Shown here: positions 1-9,132 of the stretch, in pieces
How positions within the stretch are numbered: the first letter of the stretch is position 1
Layout: the number at the start of each line of letters is the position of its first letter
Assembly (NCBI GenBank): GCA_964368625.1
Contig: CAYJBH010000003.1
Coordinates: 54,508-118,507, forward strand
DNA: 64,000 bases
Reading direction: 5' to 3'
Origin: CAYJBH01 sp964368625
GTDB taxonomy: Bacteria; Bacillota; Clostridia; Oscillospirales; Ruminococcaceae
Translations under genes and position numbers: made by a program
The notes under the pieces: model-generated
Seen by the model: only the letters and a program-made list of their open reading frames with translations
What the model was told of the DNA's origin: nothing
Databases searched by the model: none

Positions 1-218
1 AATGAGTTTGGGTCAGAGCTACAGTGAATACACTCAACCATGCTACCCCCATCGCTTAGATGTTGGGCAATTCTTCTCATCAAACTTGATTTTCCACACC
101 CCGGACCAGCCTTAATAAGAGTGCTGGTTAACCCTGAATCTAGATCACATAAACTTGAAAAATAACCCGCAAAACCACCCGGTGAACCTGCACCGAGGAA
201 AAAATCCACTGTTGACAT
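1..218 (-). CDS. P-loop ATPase, N-terminal part (cut by window edge)
   Basis: Only about the first 72 codons are present, reading leftwards off the window. The start ATG (216-218) follows a strong AGGAGG site at about 223-228. The protein begins with a glycine-rich segment (FFLGAGSPGGFAGYFSSL) followed by a Walker A motif GPGCGKSSL near residue 40 and the phrase IHCSSDPNSF. This order (short lead, Walker A, HCSSDP) resembles the uncharacterised clostridial/bacillar ATPase family known as PRK06851. Function is unknown. The missing C-terminal part prevents confirmation; a different P-loop family remains possible. Confidence 0.6.
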   Translation of the reverse strand, partial: MSTVDFFLGAGSPGGFAGYFSSLCDLDSGLTSTLIKAGPGCGKSSLMRRIAQHLSDGGSMVECIHCSSDPNS

Positions 219-375
219 AATAACCTCCTATAGCTTCCTGCAATATTCTATGCACTTATATATAAAGTTGTGAATTTAAAGTAGGGATTTTATTATCCTC
301 TAAAGCCGATACAACTGTTGGAAAGTAGTATATAGGTTGTTACATTTAAGGTGAAAACCGGGAAAAGACTTATTA

Positions 376-404
376 TTGATTAATAATTAGCTTTATGATA
401 TAAT
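376..404 (+). promoter_or_regulatory. Sigma-A type promoter for the GtrII-like gene
   Basis: TTGATT (376-381), 17-bp spacer, TATAAT (399-404). The bases TGA directly before the -10 give an extended -10 element. It lies about 30 bp upstream of the ATG at 434, whose ribosome site is AGGGAG. Confidence 0.6.
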
Positions 405-433
405 TATCAACAAAATGGCATAGGGAGAGTATT

Positions 434-2038
434 ATGATTGAGTCTGAGAAAATGCCAACATCAGTGAAGGTTATATCAAATATAAGATGTTGGTGCATTA
501 ATCAATATAATGATAGTCGTATTAAAGTATCGATATTAACTACGGTTGTTTTCGGTATTTTTTCTTATCTGTACTTTATTACTAATAACCTGCACAGTCA
601 GGATAATCCGCTTAATATGCCGTCCGGTGTTGGAAGTACACTTTCTATCGGAAGATGGTTTTTATGGGTTATAGACGGTGTATCGGAAAGACTTGTAGGG
701 GATAGCTATAATATTCCTGTGTTTCTTGTTACCATCGCCATCCTCTCAATTGCGCTGTCAAGCTGTTTAATTGTTAAGATGTTGCGAATAAAAAGTCTAC
801 CGGCGGTTGTCTCGTTATCGGCAATCATGGTTGTGTTTCCTGCAGTAGTTAGTCATGTGATGTACAGCTTCACAGCAATTTACCTTATAGGGGTTTTATT
901 TGCTGTACTTGGGGTTTACCTGACTTATAGGCTTAGATGGTTTGGTTTAATACCCACAACAATTCTTTTTGCCTGTTCATTGGGCACTTATCAAGCTTAT
1001 ATTCCGTTGGCTGTTTCTCTTTATATTATACTTTTAATAATTATGTGTTTTGATAAAGATGTTAAGGCTAAGGATATTATAATTAACGGAATTATATATG
1101 TTGTATCGCTGATAGGCGGATTTGTTGTATATCTACTTGGATTAAATTTTATACTAGACTTAACCGGATCAACACTTTCGAGTTATCAAGGTGCTAACAG
1201 CATGGGCGCTATTGATATTTCTCTCATACCATCCCAAATCATTGAAATATATTCTCAATTTCTATTAATCCCTTTCATAGATGTTAACAACTTAAGCATA
1301 ACTCTGGTTATGAAGCTTGTGTATCTAGTGGTGTATATAACAACAGCGGTATTGTTGTTGATAAAGGTGATTAATCTGGTAAAGCAAAGGGCTGAAATAT
1401 TAAAGCTACTACTATTAGCAGCGCTATTAGTACTATTTCCGATTGCGATAAATTTTATAGTAATTATGGTGCCTTATGGTGATATTCATAACCTTATGCA
1501 GCTGCCTTTTGTTGCCATATTTTATCTTTGTATTGTATTAGTTGAAGGGACAGAATTTGATATAAAGCGGTTGGGATACAGCTTATTTAACCGTAAAACA
1601 CTTTCTTTGGTTATATCGATTGTAATTGCGATAGGAGCGATTAACTATTCATATGCAGCCAACGGAAGCTTTTTGAAGCTACATTATAGTAATACACAGA
1701 TAGAGCACTACTACAGCAGTTTGTTTAATCGTATCCAATCAGCGGAAGGATATTATGAGGATATACCAATATATATATTGGGCGATCAATTTAACGGAGT
1801 ATTAATTAATCCGTGGGAAACTGTTCCATTTACGTACACAGGTAGCAATACCGATAAAAGTATTTATTCGAAAAAGCAGTATATACTTTTAGAACTTGGT
1901 TTAACCTATATGCCTATTGACAGGACACACCCAGACTATATCCTTCATGCGACGGAGGTGGACTCGATGCCTACCTATCCTTCTGATGGTTCTGTTCTCG
2001 TAATTGACGAAAAACTCTTCGTGAAAATGGTCGAATAA
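434..2038 (+). CDS. GtrII-like polytopic membrane glycosyltransferase
   Basis: A 534-residue integral membrane protein with roughly eleven or twelve hydrophobic segments between residues 35 and 410, followed by a soluble C-terminal part of about 120 residues. The N-terminal pattern (an acidic/asparagine loop, then GRWFLW) and the motif SLGTYQAYIP near residue 185 match the glucosyltransferase GtrII family, whose members move glucose from a lipid carrier onto surface polysaccharide. Substrate and acceptor are unknown. It has its own promoter and stands alone ahead of the ilv genes, so its cellular partners are not visible here. Family assignment is from motif recall; another GT-C type enzyme is possible. 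Confidence 0.6.
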   Translation: MIESEKMPTSVKVISNIRCWCINQYNDSRIKVSILTTVVFGIFSYLYFITNNLHSQDNPLNMPSGVGSTLSIGRWFLWVIDGVSERLVGDSYNIPVFLVTIAILSIALSSCLIVKMLRIKSLPAVVSLSAIMVVFPAVVSHVMYSFTAIYLIGVLFAVLGVYLTYRLRWFGLIPTTILFACSLGTYQAYIPLAVSLYIILLIIMCFDKDVKAKDIIINGIIYVVSLIGGFVVYLLGLNFILDLTGSTLSSYQGANSMGAIDISLIPSQIIEIYSQFLLIPFIDVNNLSITLVMKLVYLVVYITTAVLLLIKVINLVKQRAEILKLLLLAALLVLFPIAINFIVIMVPYGDIHNLMQLPFVAIFYLCIVLVEGTEFDIKRLGYSLFNRKTLSLVISIVIAIGAINYSYAANGSFLKLHYSNTQIEHYYSSLFNRIQSAEGYYEDIPIYILGDQFNGVLINPWETVPFTYTGSNTDKSIYSKKQYILLELGLTYMPIDRTHPDYILHATEVDSMPTYPSDGSVLVIDEKLFVKMVE

Positions 2039-2051
2039 AACAGCTTTTTTT

Positions 2052-2071
2052 GTGTTTTATTTGTAAAACAC
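2052..2071. repeat. Perfect 8-bp inverted repeat upstream of the ilvB promoter
   Basis: GTGTTTTA (2052-2059), a 4-base loop, TAAAACAC (2064-2071). It ends right at the -35 box of the ilvB promoter. There is no T-run after it on the plus strand, so it is a poor intrinsic terminator for the gene ending at 2038. It could be a weak terminator or an operator. Confidence 0.4.
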
Positions 2072-2100
2072 TTGAACTTAATGCTAAAATATGGTATTCT
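2072..2100 (+). promoter_or_regulatory. Promoter of the ilv-leu cluster
   Basis: TTGAAC (2072-2077), 17-bp spacer, TATTCT (2095-2100). Predicted transcription start near 2107 leaves a leader of only about 29 bases before ilvB, too short for a T-box or a peptide attenuator. Control at this point would have to be at initiation. Confidence 0.6.
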
Positions 2101-2135
2101 AATTCTAATTATAAACTATGGTCGGAGGAAAAATC

Positions 2136-3812
2136 ATGGCTAAATTAACGGGAGCACAGATAGTGTGTGAATGCCTACTGGAAAATTCGGTAGACACCGT
2201 TTTCGGGTATCCGGGCGGAAATGTTATAACACTTTATGATGCTCTTTATGGATATGCTGACAAAATAACTCATGTTCTAACAGCGCATGAGCAGGGAGCT
2301 TCTCATGCTGCAGACGGATATTCACGTTCCAGCGGCAAGGTTGGGGTTTGTATTGCTACGTCTGGCCCTGGCGCCACTAACCTTGTTACCGGAATTGCAA
2401 CAGCATTTATGGATTCAATACCAATGGTTGCAATAACCGGTAATGTAACACGCCCACAGCTTGGAAAGGATACCTTTCAGGAGGTAGACATTTTTGGGGT
2501 TACCATGCCTATAACAAAGCATAACTTTGTTGTTAAGGACATAAACGATCTTGCAGATGTTGTTAGAAAGGCCTTTAAGATTGCGATAAGCGGACGAAAA
2601 GGGCCGGTGTTGATTGATATATTAAAGGATGTTTTTGCAGCGTCAACTGAATTTACACCGCAGACTCCCGAAGAGCCGAAGCCTTTTGTTGGTGATGACT
2701 TTGAAAATCAGATTGCTACTGCTGTTGAAATGATAAAACAGGCAGAGCGTCCTGTAATTTTTGCAGGTGGTGGAGTTATATCCGCTAACGCATCGCAGGA
2801 ATTAATCGAGTTTGCCAAGCGCATTAATGCTCCGGTATCGCTTTCTCTTATGGGTCTTGGAGCATATCCGGCAGACGACAGCGAATATACCGGAATGCTG
2901 GGAATGCACGGAAGTAGAACGTCGTCACAGGCTGTACTCGCAAGTGATTTATTAATTGCTATAGGTGCAAGGTTTTCTGATCGTGTTATCTGTAACTCAA
3001 AAACATTTGCACGAAATGCTAAAATAATTCATATCGATCTTGATCGCAGCGAGATAAATAAAAATATTGTTGCAACATCATCGATAGAGGCAGATGTTAA
3101 GATAGCGCTTAAGAGATTATGCGAAACAGTTCCGTTTAGATCTCGTGATGAATGGATTGAACAGCTTGCGGTTTGGAAGAAGAAGAACAGCAATGAAGAA
3201 TATGAGAATTTACTATGTTCTCCCCAATATGTTATCGATTGCGTTAGTCGTCTGTTAAACGAAGATGATATCGTTGTTACCGATGTAGGACAGCATCAGA
3301 TATGGACAGCGCAAAAATATCCGATTAAGCAGCCGAGAACATTTATCTCCAGTGGTGGACTTGGAACGATGGGATTTGGATTGGGAGCTGCAATAGGATG
3401 TAACTTTGCAAAGCCGGACAAGCAGGTTGTTCTATTTACCGGTGATGGAAGCTTTGGCATGAACCTAAACGAACTTGCAACAGCGGTCAAGCATAACTGC
3501 AATATAGTCATTGTGATACTGAATAATGGTGTTTTAGGAATGGTTAGGCAGTGGCAAAAAGCAATGTTTAATAAACGATACAGCGCTACAACCCTAGAAC
3601 GACAGACTGATTTTGTTAAGCTTGCTGAGGCATTTGGTGCAAAAGGCTACAAGGTTAATAACCACGATGAAGTTATGCCTACGCTTTGCAGTGCTATAAG
3701 AGAAAACGGCCCGGTTGTAGTAGATGTTACAATAGATATGGATGTAAATGTTCTGCCAATGGTTACACCCGGCAAGAGTTTTGATGAACAGATATATCGT
3801 ATTGACAACTAA
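2136..3812 (+). CDS. ilvB: Acetolactate synthase, large (catalytic) subunit
   Basis: 558 residues. Condenses two pyruvates to acetolactate, or pyruvate with 2-oxobutyrate, the first shared step to valine, leucine and isoleucine; needs thiamine diphosphate, FAD and magnesium. Visible: the N-terminal ThDP half with HEQGASHAADGY near residue 50 holding the catalytic glutamate, the central FAD/Rossmann-like domain, and the C-terminal GDGSFGMNLNEL magnesium/ThDP motif near residue 435. The ATG at 2136 is chosen because GGAGGA precedes it with good spacing; an in-frame ATG at 2118 lies upstream of that site. First gene of the cluster, 18 bases before ilvN. Confidence 0.96.
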   Translation: MAKLTGAQIVCECLLENSVDTVFGYPGGNVITLYDALYGYADKITHVLTAHEQGASHAADGYSRSSGKVGVCIATSGPGATNLVTGIATAFMDSIPMVAITGNVTRPQLGKDTFQEVDIFGVTMPITKHNFVVKDINDLADVVRKAFKIAISGRKGPVLIDILKDVFAASTEFTPQTPEEPKPFVGDDFENQIATAVEMIKQAERPVIFAGGGVISANASQELIEFAKRINAPVSLSLMGLGAYPADDSEYTGMLGMHGSRTSSQAVLASDLLIAIGARFSDRVICNSKTFARNAKIIHIDLDRSEINKNIVATSSIEADVKIALKRLCETVPFRSRDEWIEQLAVWKKKNSNEEYENLLCSPQYVIDCVSRLLNEDDIVVTDVGQHQIWTAQKYPIKQPRTFISSGGLGTMGFGLGAAIGCNFAKPDKQVVLFTGDGSFGMNLNELATAVKHNCNIVIVILNNGVLGMVRQWQKAMFNKRYSATTLERQTDFVKLAEAFGAKGYKVNNHDEVMPTLCSAIRENGPVVVDVTIDMDVNVLPMVTPGKSFDEQIYRIDN

Positions 3813-3830
3813 TTAATTGTGGAGGAAAAC

Positions 3831-4337
3831 ATGGAAAAAAGCTATGTACTATCTGCACTTGTAGATAACCATCCGGGTGTTTTATCACGTATTTCGGGAC
3901 TGTTTACCAGGAGAGATTATAATATTGACAGTTTAACAGTAGCGGCTACCGAACATACCAACGTTTCACGAATGACCATTTCGGTTACCGGAGAACCTTC
4001 GGTGGTTGAACAGATTGAAAAACAACTTGCTAAGCAGGAAGATGTAAGAAATGTTGTGTTCTTAAGTGGTGATAATGCCGTTATCAGGGAGTATGTTTTA
4101 ATAAAAATTCGCTGTGATATTAGTAGAAGACACGAGGTTATTTCAACCGGTTCAATTTTTAGGGCAAAGGTAATTGACGTATCGGAACATACCTTAATGT
4201 TTGAGCTAACTGGAGACAGCGGTAAGGTTGATGCATTTATCGAGCTAATGAAACCATTTGAAATACTTCAGGTTGTTAGAAGTGGTATCTCGGCATTGCC
4301 GCGTGGAGAGAGATTTATTGATGAGGATTATAATTAG
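3831..4337 (+). CDS. ilvN: Acetolactate synthase, small (regulatory) subunit
   Basis: 168 residues, full length for the family. Binds the large subunit, activates it and carries valine feedback inhibition. The N-terminal ACT domain is plain (VDNHPGVLSRISGLFTRRDYNIDSL, residues about 10-35), followed by the longer C-terminal ALS_ss domain. The start ATG at 3831 follows GGAGGA; an in-frame GTG at 3819 would lie before the ribosome site. The stop codon is directly followed by the ilvD ATG, indicating translational coupling. Some relatives use the symbol ilvH; the two are not distinguishable by sequence alone. Confidence 0.94.
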   Translation: MEKSYVLSALVDNHPGVLSRISGLFTRRDYNIDSLTVAATEHTNVSRMTISVTGEPSVVEQIEKQLAKQEDVRNVVFLSGDNAVIREYVLIKIRCDISRRHEVISTGSIFRAKVIDVSEHTLMFELTGDSGKVDAFIELMKPFEILQVVRSGISALPRGERFIDEDYN

Positions 4338-5993
4338 ATGAGAAGTGATTCGGTAAAAACCGGCGACCAGCGCGCACCCCAACGAAGCCTGTTTAAAGCA
4401 TTAGGGCTAAATAAAAAAGATCTTGAGAGGCCGATAATAGGAATTGTAAACTCGCAGAGCGAGGTGGTTCCGGGACATCTACACCTTGACACTATTGCCA
4501 AGGCGGCACGAGAAGGGGTTCTTGAGGCCGGAGGATTGCCGATAGAGGTGCCGGCGATAGCCGTTTGTGACGGCATTGCTATGGGACACAAAGGAATGCA
4601 TTACTCGTTGGTTTCTAGGGAACTGATTGCCGATAGTATTGAAACCCTTGCCGAGGCACACAGGTTTGATGGACTGGTACTTATCCCTAACTGTGATAAA
4701 GTGGTTCCGGGTATGATGATGGCTGCAGCAAGGCTAAATATACCATCGATTGTTATTTCCGGAGGTGCAATGCTTGCCGGCAAAACAGGCGATATGAGAT
4801 TATCATTAACCGATGTTTTTGAGGTTGTTGGTAAGGAAATTGCAGGAACTGCAACTAAGGAACAACTTACCGAAATAGAATGCACTGCCTGTCCAAGCGT
4901 AGGTTCTTGTAGCGGAATGTTTACAGCAAACTCTATGAACTGTTTATCCGAGGCGCTCGGACTGGCACTACCTTTTAATGGAACAATACCGGCCGTGTAC
5001 TCCGACCGACTTATTTTGGCCCGAGAGTCGGGTCGTCGTGCCGTAGCTCTCGTGGCCGCAAATATATGCCCCCGCGATATCCTAACAGAACAGGCTTTTC
5101 GCAATGGACTAACGGTAGACATGGCATTAGGATGCTCTACCAACTCCATGCTACATCTCCCGGCAATAGCACATGAGGCAGGAATAAAACTTGACCTTTC
5201 TCTTGCAAACGAGATTAGCGATAACACCCCTAACCTATGTAGACTTGCACCGGCTGGGTACCATTTTATCGAGGATCTGCATGCAGCAGGAGGTATACCG
5301 GCTGTTATGTACCGACTACTTGAGGCAAAACTTTTAAACGGAGACTGCATAACGGTTAGCGGAAAAAGTGTTAAAGATTTAGTATTTGATGACATTAATG
5401 ATACAGAGTATATTCGTACGGTAGAAAATCCATATAGCAAAACCGGTGGAATTGCTGTTCTTAAGGGTAATCTTGCGCCGGATGGATGCGTTGTAAAACG
5501 CAGTGCGGTGGCCGACAATATGATGATTACCCGTGGCAATGCCAGAGTTTTTAACAGCGAGGAGGATGCCATAGCCGAAATTAAAATCGGTGGAATAAAG
5601 GCAGGCGACTGTGTTGTTATTCGCTATGAAGGGCCTAAGGGTGGTCCCGGAATGAGGGAGATGCTCTCACCAACGGCTACACTAGCCGGAATGGGGCTGG
5701 ATAGTTCGGTAACACTTATAACAGACGGACGTTTTTCAGGCGCTACAAGAGGTGCTGCACTAGGGCATATTTCGCCCGAAGCTGCCTCAGGTGGACCGAT
5801 AGCCTACGTTAAAGATGGTGATGTTATCTATATTGATATCCCAGCAGGAGTTATAACACTAGAAATATCAGAAGAGGAGTTTACGGCACGACAAAAGGTA
5901 ACCGAATTGTTACCGCCGAAAATAAAAGCAGGAGTACTTTCTCGATACGCAAAGCTGGTTAGCAGTGCGGCTTCGGGAGCGGTACTGGATTAG
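4338..5993 (+). CDS. ilvD: Dihydroxy-acid dehydratase
   Basis: 551 residues. Dehydrates 2,3-dihydroxy-isovalerate or -methylvalerate to the 2-oxo acids, the third step of valine/isoleucine synthesis. Iron-sulfur ligands are recognisable in NCDKVVPGMMM near residue 118 and CPSVGSCSGMFTANSMN near 180-195; the C-terminal half carries GPKGGPGMREM and the SGATRG segment typical of the IlvD/Edd family. It begins at the base after the ilvN stop, using GAGGA inside the ilvN end as ribosome site. The preceding pathway enzyme, ketol-acid reductoisomerase (ilvC), is not in this cluster. Confidence 0.96.
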   Translation: MRSDSVKTGDQRAPQRSLFKALGLNKKDLERPIIGIVNSQSEVVPGHLHLDTIAKAAREGVLEAGGLPIEVPAIAVCDGIAMGHKGMHYSLVSRELIADSIETLAEAHRFDGLVLIPNCDKVVPGMMMAAARLNIPSIVISGGAMLAGKTGDMRLSLTDVFEVVGKEIAGTATKEQLTEIECTACPSVGSCSGMFTANSMNCLSEALGLALPFNGTIPAVYSDRLILARESGRRAVALVAANICPRDILTEQAFRNGLTVDMALGCSTNSMLHLPAIAHEAGIKLDLSLANEISDNTPNLCRLAPAGYHFIEDLHAAGGIPAVMYRLLEAKLLNGDCITVSGKSVKDLVFDDINDTEYIRTVENPYSKTGGIAVLKGNLAPDGCVVKRSAVADNMMITRGNARVFNSEEDAIAEIKIGGIKAGDCVVIRYEGPKGGPGMREMLSPTATLAGMGLDSSVTLITDGRFSGATRGAALGHISPEAASGGPIAYVKDGDVIYIDIPAGVITLEISEEEFTARQKVTELLPPKIKAGVLSRYAKLVSSAASGAVLD

Positions 5994-6010
5994 AAAGGAA
6001 TACATTTATA

Positions 6011-7528
6011 ATGAGTCAGAACAAGATATTATTTTTCGATACCACCCTACGTGATGGTGAGCAATCCCCAGGCTGTTCAATGAATCTGCCGGAAAAAATT
6101 GAGATTGCAAGACAGCTAGAGCGTTTGAAGGTAGACGTTATCGAGGCGGGATTTGCCGTATCCTCTCCGGGGGACTTTGAATCGGTGCGTGCTGTTGCCG
6201 AGGTGGTAAAAAATGCTAAGGTTGCAAGTCTTTCTCGTGCCGTTGAGGGTGATATTCGTCGCTCGGCCGATGCGTTAAAAGGTGCAATTCACCCGGTTAT
6301 ACATACCTTTATCGCCACGAGTGATATTCATCTTGAACATAAACTTAGAATGAGCAAAAATCAGGTGTTAGATACCATTGATGAGATGGTTGCGCTTGCA
6401 AAAAGTCTTTGTGCCGAGGTAGAGTTTTCGGCCGAGGATGCATCACGAAGCGATGTTGAATTTTTGTGCGAAGCATTAAGTCATGCGGTTGCCGCAGGAG
6501 CTACCGTACTAAATATACCGGATACTGTTGGTTATTCTACCCCCGGTGAAATGTATCAACTTATCAAGGCTGTTAAAGAGAAGGTGCGAGGCGCTGATAA
6601 TGTAGTTATATCTACCCATTGCCACAACGATTTAGGGCTTGGCGTCGCAAATTCACTTGCCGCTATTGAGGCAGGTGCAACACAGGTAGAGTGTACCATC
6701 AACGGTATCGGTGAGCGTGCAGGAAATGCTGCTCTTGAGGAGGTTGCAATGGCACTGGCAACGAGACAGGGTCATTACAACGCACAGGTAAATCTTGATA
6801 CTACCCAGATATACAGAACTAGCCGTTTGCTTTCACATATTATTGGAGTTAATGTTGTTCCAAACAAGGCGATTGTAGGCGCAAACGCATTTGCCCATGA
6901 AGCCGGAATACATCAGCACGGAGTACTTGCAAATCGCGAAACATATGAAATTATGACTCCGGAAAGTGTTGGATATTCATCTAACAAAATGGTTCTCGGA
7001 AAACATTCAGGACGCCACGCTTTCTGTGATAGGCTAAATCAGCTTGGCTTCTCCCTAACCAAGGAAGAGCAGGACGAGGCATTTGTTAAGTTTAAGAAGT
7101 TGTGCGACCGCAAAAAGAGTATTACCGATCGCGATCTTGAGGCTATCGTAGATATTCATGTTGAACAGGAAGTTCAGGAGATGAAACTGTTGAGCTTTGT
7201 GGTTAATGCAGGAACTAATATTGACGCCACTTCAACAATTAAGCTTGAAAACTCTAACGGAGATGTTGTGGTGAAAACTGCACTCGGAAGCGGCCAGATA
7301 GAAGCCTCTTATAATGCTATTAACGAGATAGTTGGGATTGTTCCAAACCTAGAGGAATATCATATTAATGCTGTTTCTGAAGGTGAGGATGCTCAGGGTG
7401 AGGTTGCCATTAAACTTTCTCACAACTCTAAGGTTTTTAACGGCAGAGGGATATCTACAGATATTGTTGAGGCTAGTATTCTTGCATACCTAAACGGAAT
7501 TAATAAAATAATGGAAAACAAAGGCTAA
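6011..7528 (+). CDS. leuA: 2-isopropylmalate synthase
   Basis: 505 residues. Condenses acetyl-CoA with 2-oxoisovalerate, the committed step of leucine synthesis. DTTLRDGEQSPG near residue 10 supplies the metal-binding aspartate, THCHNDLGLGVANS near residue 200 the two histidines, and the C-terminal 120 residues form the LeuA dimer/allosteric domain that senses leucine. An AAAGGA site precedes the ATG. It follows ilvD by 17 bases. The length and the GHxQ-like QHGVLANRETYEIM segment agree with LeuA rather than homocitrate or citramalate synthase, though substrate choice cannot be proven from sequence. Confidence 0.94.
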   Translation: MSQNKILFFDTTLRDGEQSPGCSMNLPEKIEIARQLERLKVDVIEAGFAVSSPGDFESVRAVAEVVKNAKVASLSRAVEGDIRRSADALKGAIHPVIHTFIATSDIHLEHKLRMSKNQVLDTIDEMVALAKSLCAEVEFSAEDASRSDVEFLCEALSHAVAAGATVLNIPDTVGYSTPGEMYQLIKAVKEKVRGADNVVISTHCHNDLGLGVANSLAAIEAGATQVECTINGIGERAGNAALEEVAMALATRQGHYNAQVNLDTTQIYRTSRLLSHIIGVNVVPNKAIVGANAFAHEAGIHQHGVLANRETYEIMTPESVGYSSNKMVLGKHSGRHAFCDRLNQLGFSLTKEEQDEAFVKFKKLCDRKKSITDRDLEAIVDIHVEQEVQEMKLLSFVVNAGTNIDATSTIKLENSNGDVVVKTALGSGQIEASYNAINEIVGIVPNLEEYHINAVSEGEDAQGEVAIKLSHNSKVFNGRGISTDIVEASILAYLNGINKIMENKG

Positions 7529-7545
7529 GCAAGGAGGCGATAACA

Positions 7546-7614
7546 TTGCCCCCAAAGGCTGTGCTGCTTGTTTCTAACTATTTAAATCCACCCTGCGTTA
7601 TAGACGCAGGGTGA
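7546..7614 (+). CDS. Possible leader peptide (22 codons, TTG start)
   Basis: A strong AAGGAGG (7531-7537) lies right after the leuA stop with no known gene behind it. Eight bases later a TTG opens a 22-codon frame ending at TGA 7612-7614. The peptide contains the run PKAVLLVSNYLNPP, rich in leucine and valine, and its last codons and stop fall inside a 9-bp hairpin. The arrangement is like an amino-acid attenuator leader ahead of leuC. Against it: the start is TTG, there is no U-tract after the hairpin, and no antiterminator form was identified. It may equally be a remnant of a lost gene start. Confidence 0.3.
   Translation: MPPKAVLLVSNYLNPPCVIDAG
7589..7613 (+). terminator. 9-bp perfect stem-loop after leuA
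   Basis: CACCCTGCG, loop TTATAGA, CGCAGGGTG. The stem is GC-rich and perfect, but the downstream sequence AGGGTGTTTAATTT has only a weak T-tract. It could slow or partly terminate transcription between leuA and leuC, or protect the upstream messenger 3' end. Confidence 0.4.
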
Positions 7615-7854
7615 GGGTGTTTAATTTACCATGAATGGATAGCTGCATTAACTTTGCAGTAAAAATGATTTTATGTAGCTAAAATAAGTTAGATGTTATG
7701 TGGCATTATTTAGTAAGTAATATTAAGTTGTTGATAACAGCTATAATGGTGCGCCGGGGTGGGTTAACATTGCGTTATCCTAAAATATAAACATCGCTAA
7801 ACTATTTTCGACAGAGAGATTTAATTATCAGTTTTTAACGGAAAGGCAAAAACA

Positions 7855-9108
7855 ATGGGAATGACAATGACACAAAAAATTCTTGCGGCACATTGCGGTA
7901 AGGAAAATGTATCTGCAGGAGAACTTATAAAAGCAGACCTTGATTTAGTTTTAGGTAATGATATTACCTCGCCGGTTGCAATTAATGAATTTAATAAAGC
8001 CGGTCTTAATAAAGTTTTTGATAAAGAAAAAATCTGCCTGGTTATGGACCATTTTACACCAAACAAGGATATAAAGGCGGCAGAACAGTGTAAACAATGT
8101 CGTGATTTTGCGAAAAAGTATGAGATAACCAATTTTTACGATACCGGAGAGGTTGGGGTTGAGCATGCATTACTACCCGAAAAGGGGCTTGTTATACCGG
8201 GCGATGCAGTTATAGGCGCCGACAGCCATACCTGTACATATGGTGCACTTGGAGCTTTTTCTACCGGTGTCGGCTCTACCGATATGGCGGCAGGAATGTT
8301 TGAGGGTAAGGCATGGTTTAAGGTGCCTTCTGCCATAAAGTTTGAACTAGTGGGTAAACCTTCTAAATGGGTTAGTGGCAAGGACGTGATACTCCATATT
8401 ATCGGATTAATCGGAGTAGATGGTGCTCTTTATAAGTCTATGGAATTTTGTGGCGAGGGCGTTGCCAATCTTTCCATCGATGATCGCCTTTGTATAACAA
8501 ACATGGCAATTGAGGCAGGAGCTAAGAACGGGATATTCGAGGTAGACGACGTTACCAGGGCATACCTAAAAACCACAACAGATCGTAGCTATCCCGAATA
8601 CAAGGCAGACGAAGATGCCGAGTATGATAAGTGTTACACCATCGACCTATCGACCTTAAAGCCAACGGTAGCATTTCCACATCTACCGGAAAACACCAAA
8701 ACGATTGATGAAGCCGGACGTGTAGTTATTGACCAGGTGGTAATTGGTTCATGCACAAACGGACGATTATCAGACCTTGAAGCTGCGGCAGAGGTATTTA
8801 AGGGACAAAAGGTTGCATCTGGTGTTCGCTGTATTATTATTCCGGCAACCCAGAAGATATACCGTGATGCCATGAAGGCAGGATACTTTGATATTTTCTT
8901 AGATGCTGGATGCGCAATCTCAGCACCAACATGCGGTCCATGCCTCGGTGGTCATATGGGCATACTTGCAAAGGGCGAGCGCGCTGTGGCGACCACAAAC
9001 AGAAATTTTGTGGGACGCATGGGTCACCCAGAGAGTGAAGTTTATCTTGCTTCTCCGGCGGTTGCGGCAGCCTCGGCTATTAAAGGATATATAGCACAGC
9101 CGGAATAG
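7855..9108 (+). CDS. leuC: 3-isopropylmalate dehydratase, large subunit
   Basis: 417 residues, the shorter LeuC/HacA-like subtype common in Clostridia and archaea. Isomerises 2- to 3-isopropylmalate together with LeuD, using a [4Fe-4S] cluster. Cluster ligands are seen in GSCTNGR near residue 298 and CGPCLGGHMG near 358-361; GADSHTCTYGA near residue 120 is the conserved aconitase-type histidine segment. Ribosome site GGAAAGG about 11 bases upstream; an ATG two codons later is an alternative start. Followed after 24 bases by its partner leuD. Confidence 0.95.
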   Translation: MGMTMTQKILAAHCGKENVSAGELIKADLDLVLGNDITSPVAINEFNKAGLNKVFDKEKICLVMDHFTPNKDIKAAEQCKQCRDFAKKYEITNFYDTGEVGVEHALLPEKGLVIPGDAVIGADSHTCTYGALGAFSTGVGSTDMAAGMFEGKAWFKVPSAIKFELVGKPSKWVSGKDVILHIIGLIGVDGALYKSMEFCGEGVANLSIDDRLCITNMAIEAGAKNGIFEVDDVTRAYLKTTTDRSYPEYKADEDAEYDKCYTIDLSTLKPTVAFPHLPENTKTIDEAGRVVIDQVVIGSCTNGRLSDLEAAAEVFKGQKVASGVRCIIIPATQKIYRDAMKAGYFDIFLDAGCAISAPTCGPCLGGHMGILAKGERAVATTNRNFVGRMGHPESEVYLASPAVAAASAIKGYIAQPE

Positions 9109-9132
9109 TAAAACTAAGAAAGGATAATTAAA

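Larger units (their letters stand above)
7529..7854 (+). other. 326-bp gap between leuA and leuC with hairpin and possible internal promoter
   Basis: All other joints of this cluster are 0-25 bases. The gap holds AAGGAGG (7531-7537), the short frame at 7546-7614, a perfect 9-bp hairpin CACCCTGCG/CGCAGGGTG (7589-7597, 7605-7613), a small hairpin CTGCA/TGCAG around 7646-7662, and a candidate promoter TTAACA (7764-7769), 16 bp, TATAAA (7786-7791). No T-box consensus was found. No further gene is supported. Confidence 0.5.

Noticed and set aside
2039..2135. Peptide attenuator or T-box before ilvB
   Set aside because: The predicted leader is about 29 bases, too short for either.
4601..5572. Long open frame of 323 codons on the minus strand inside ilvD
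   Set aside because: It is antisense to a perfectly conserved ilvD, has no ribosome site and its translation shows no family pattern.
7529..7854. T-box riboswitch in the leuA-leuC gap
   Set aside because: GGGTGGGTTAACATTGCG (7758-7775) resembles part of the T-box antiterminator, but the TGGNACC core and a stem I with specifier loop are missing.
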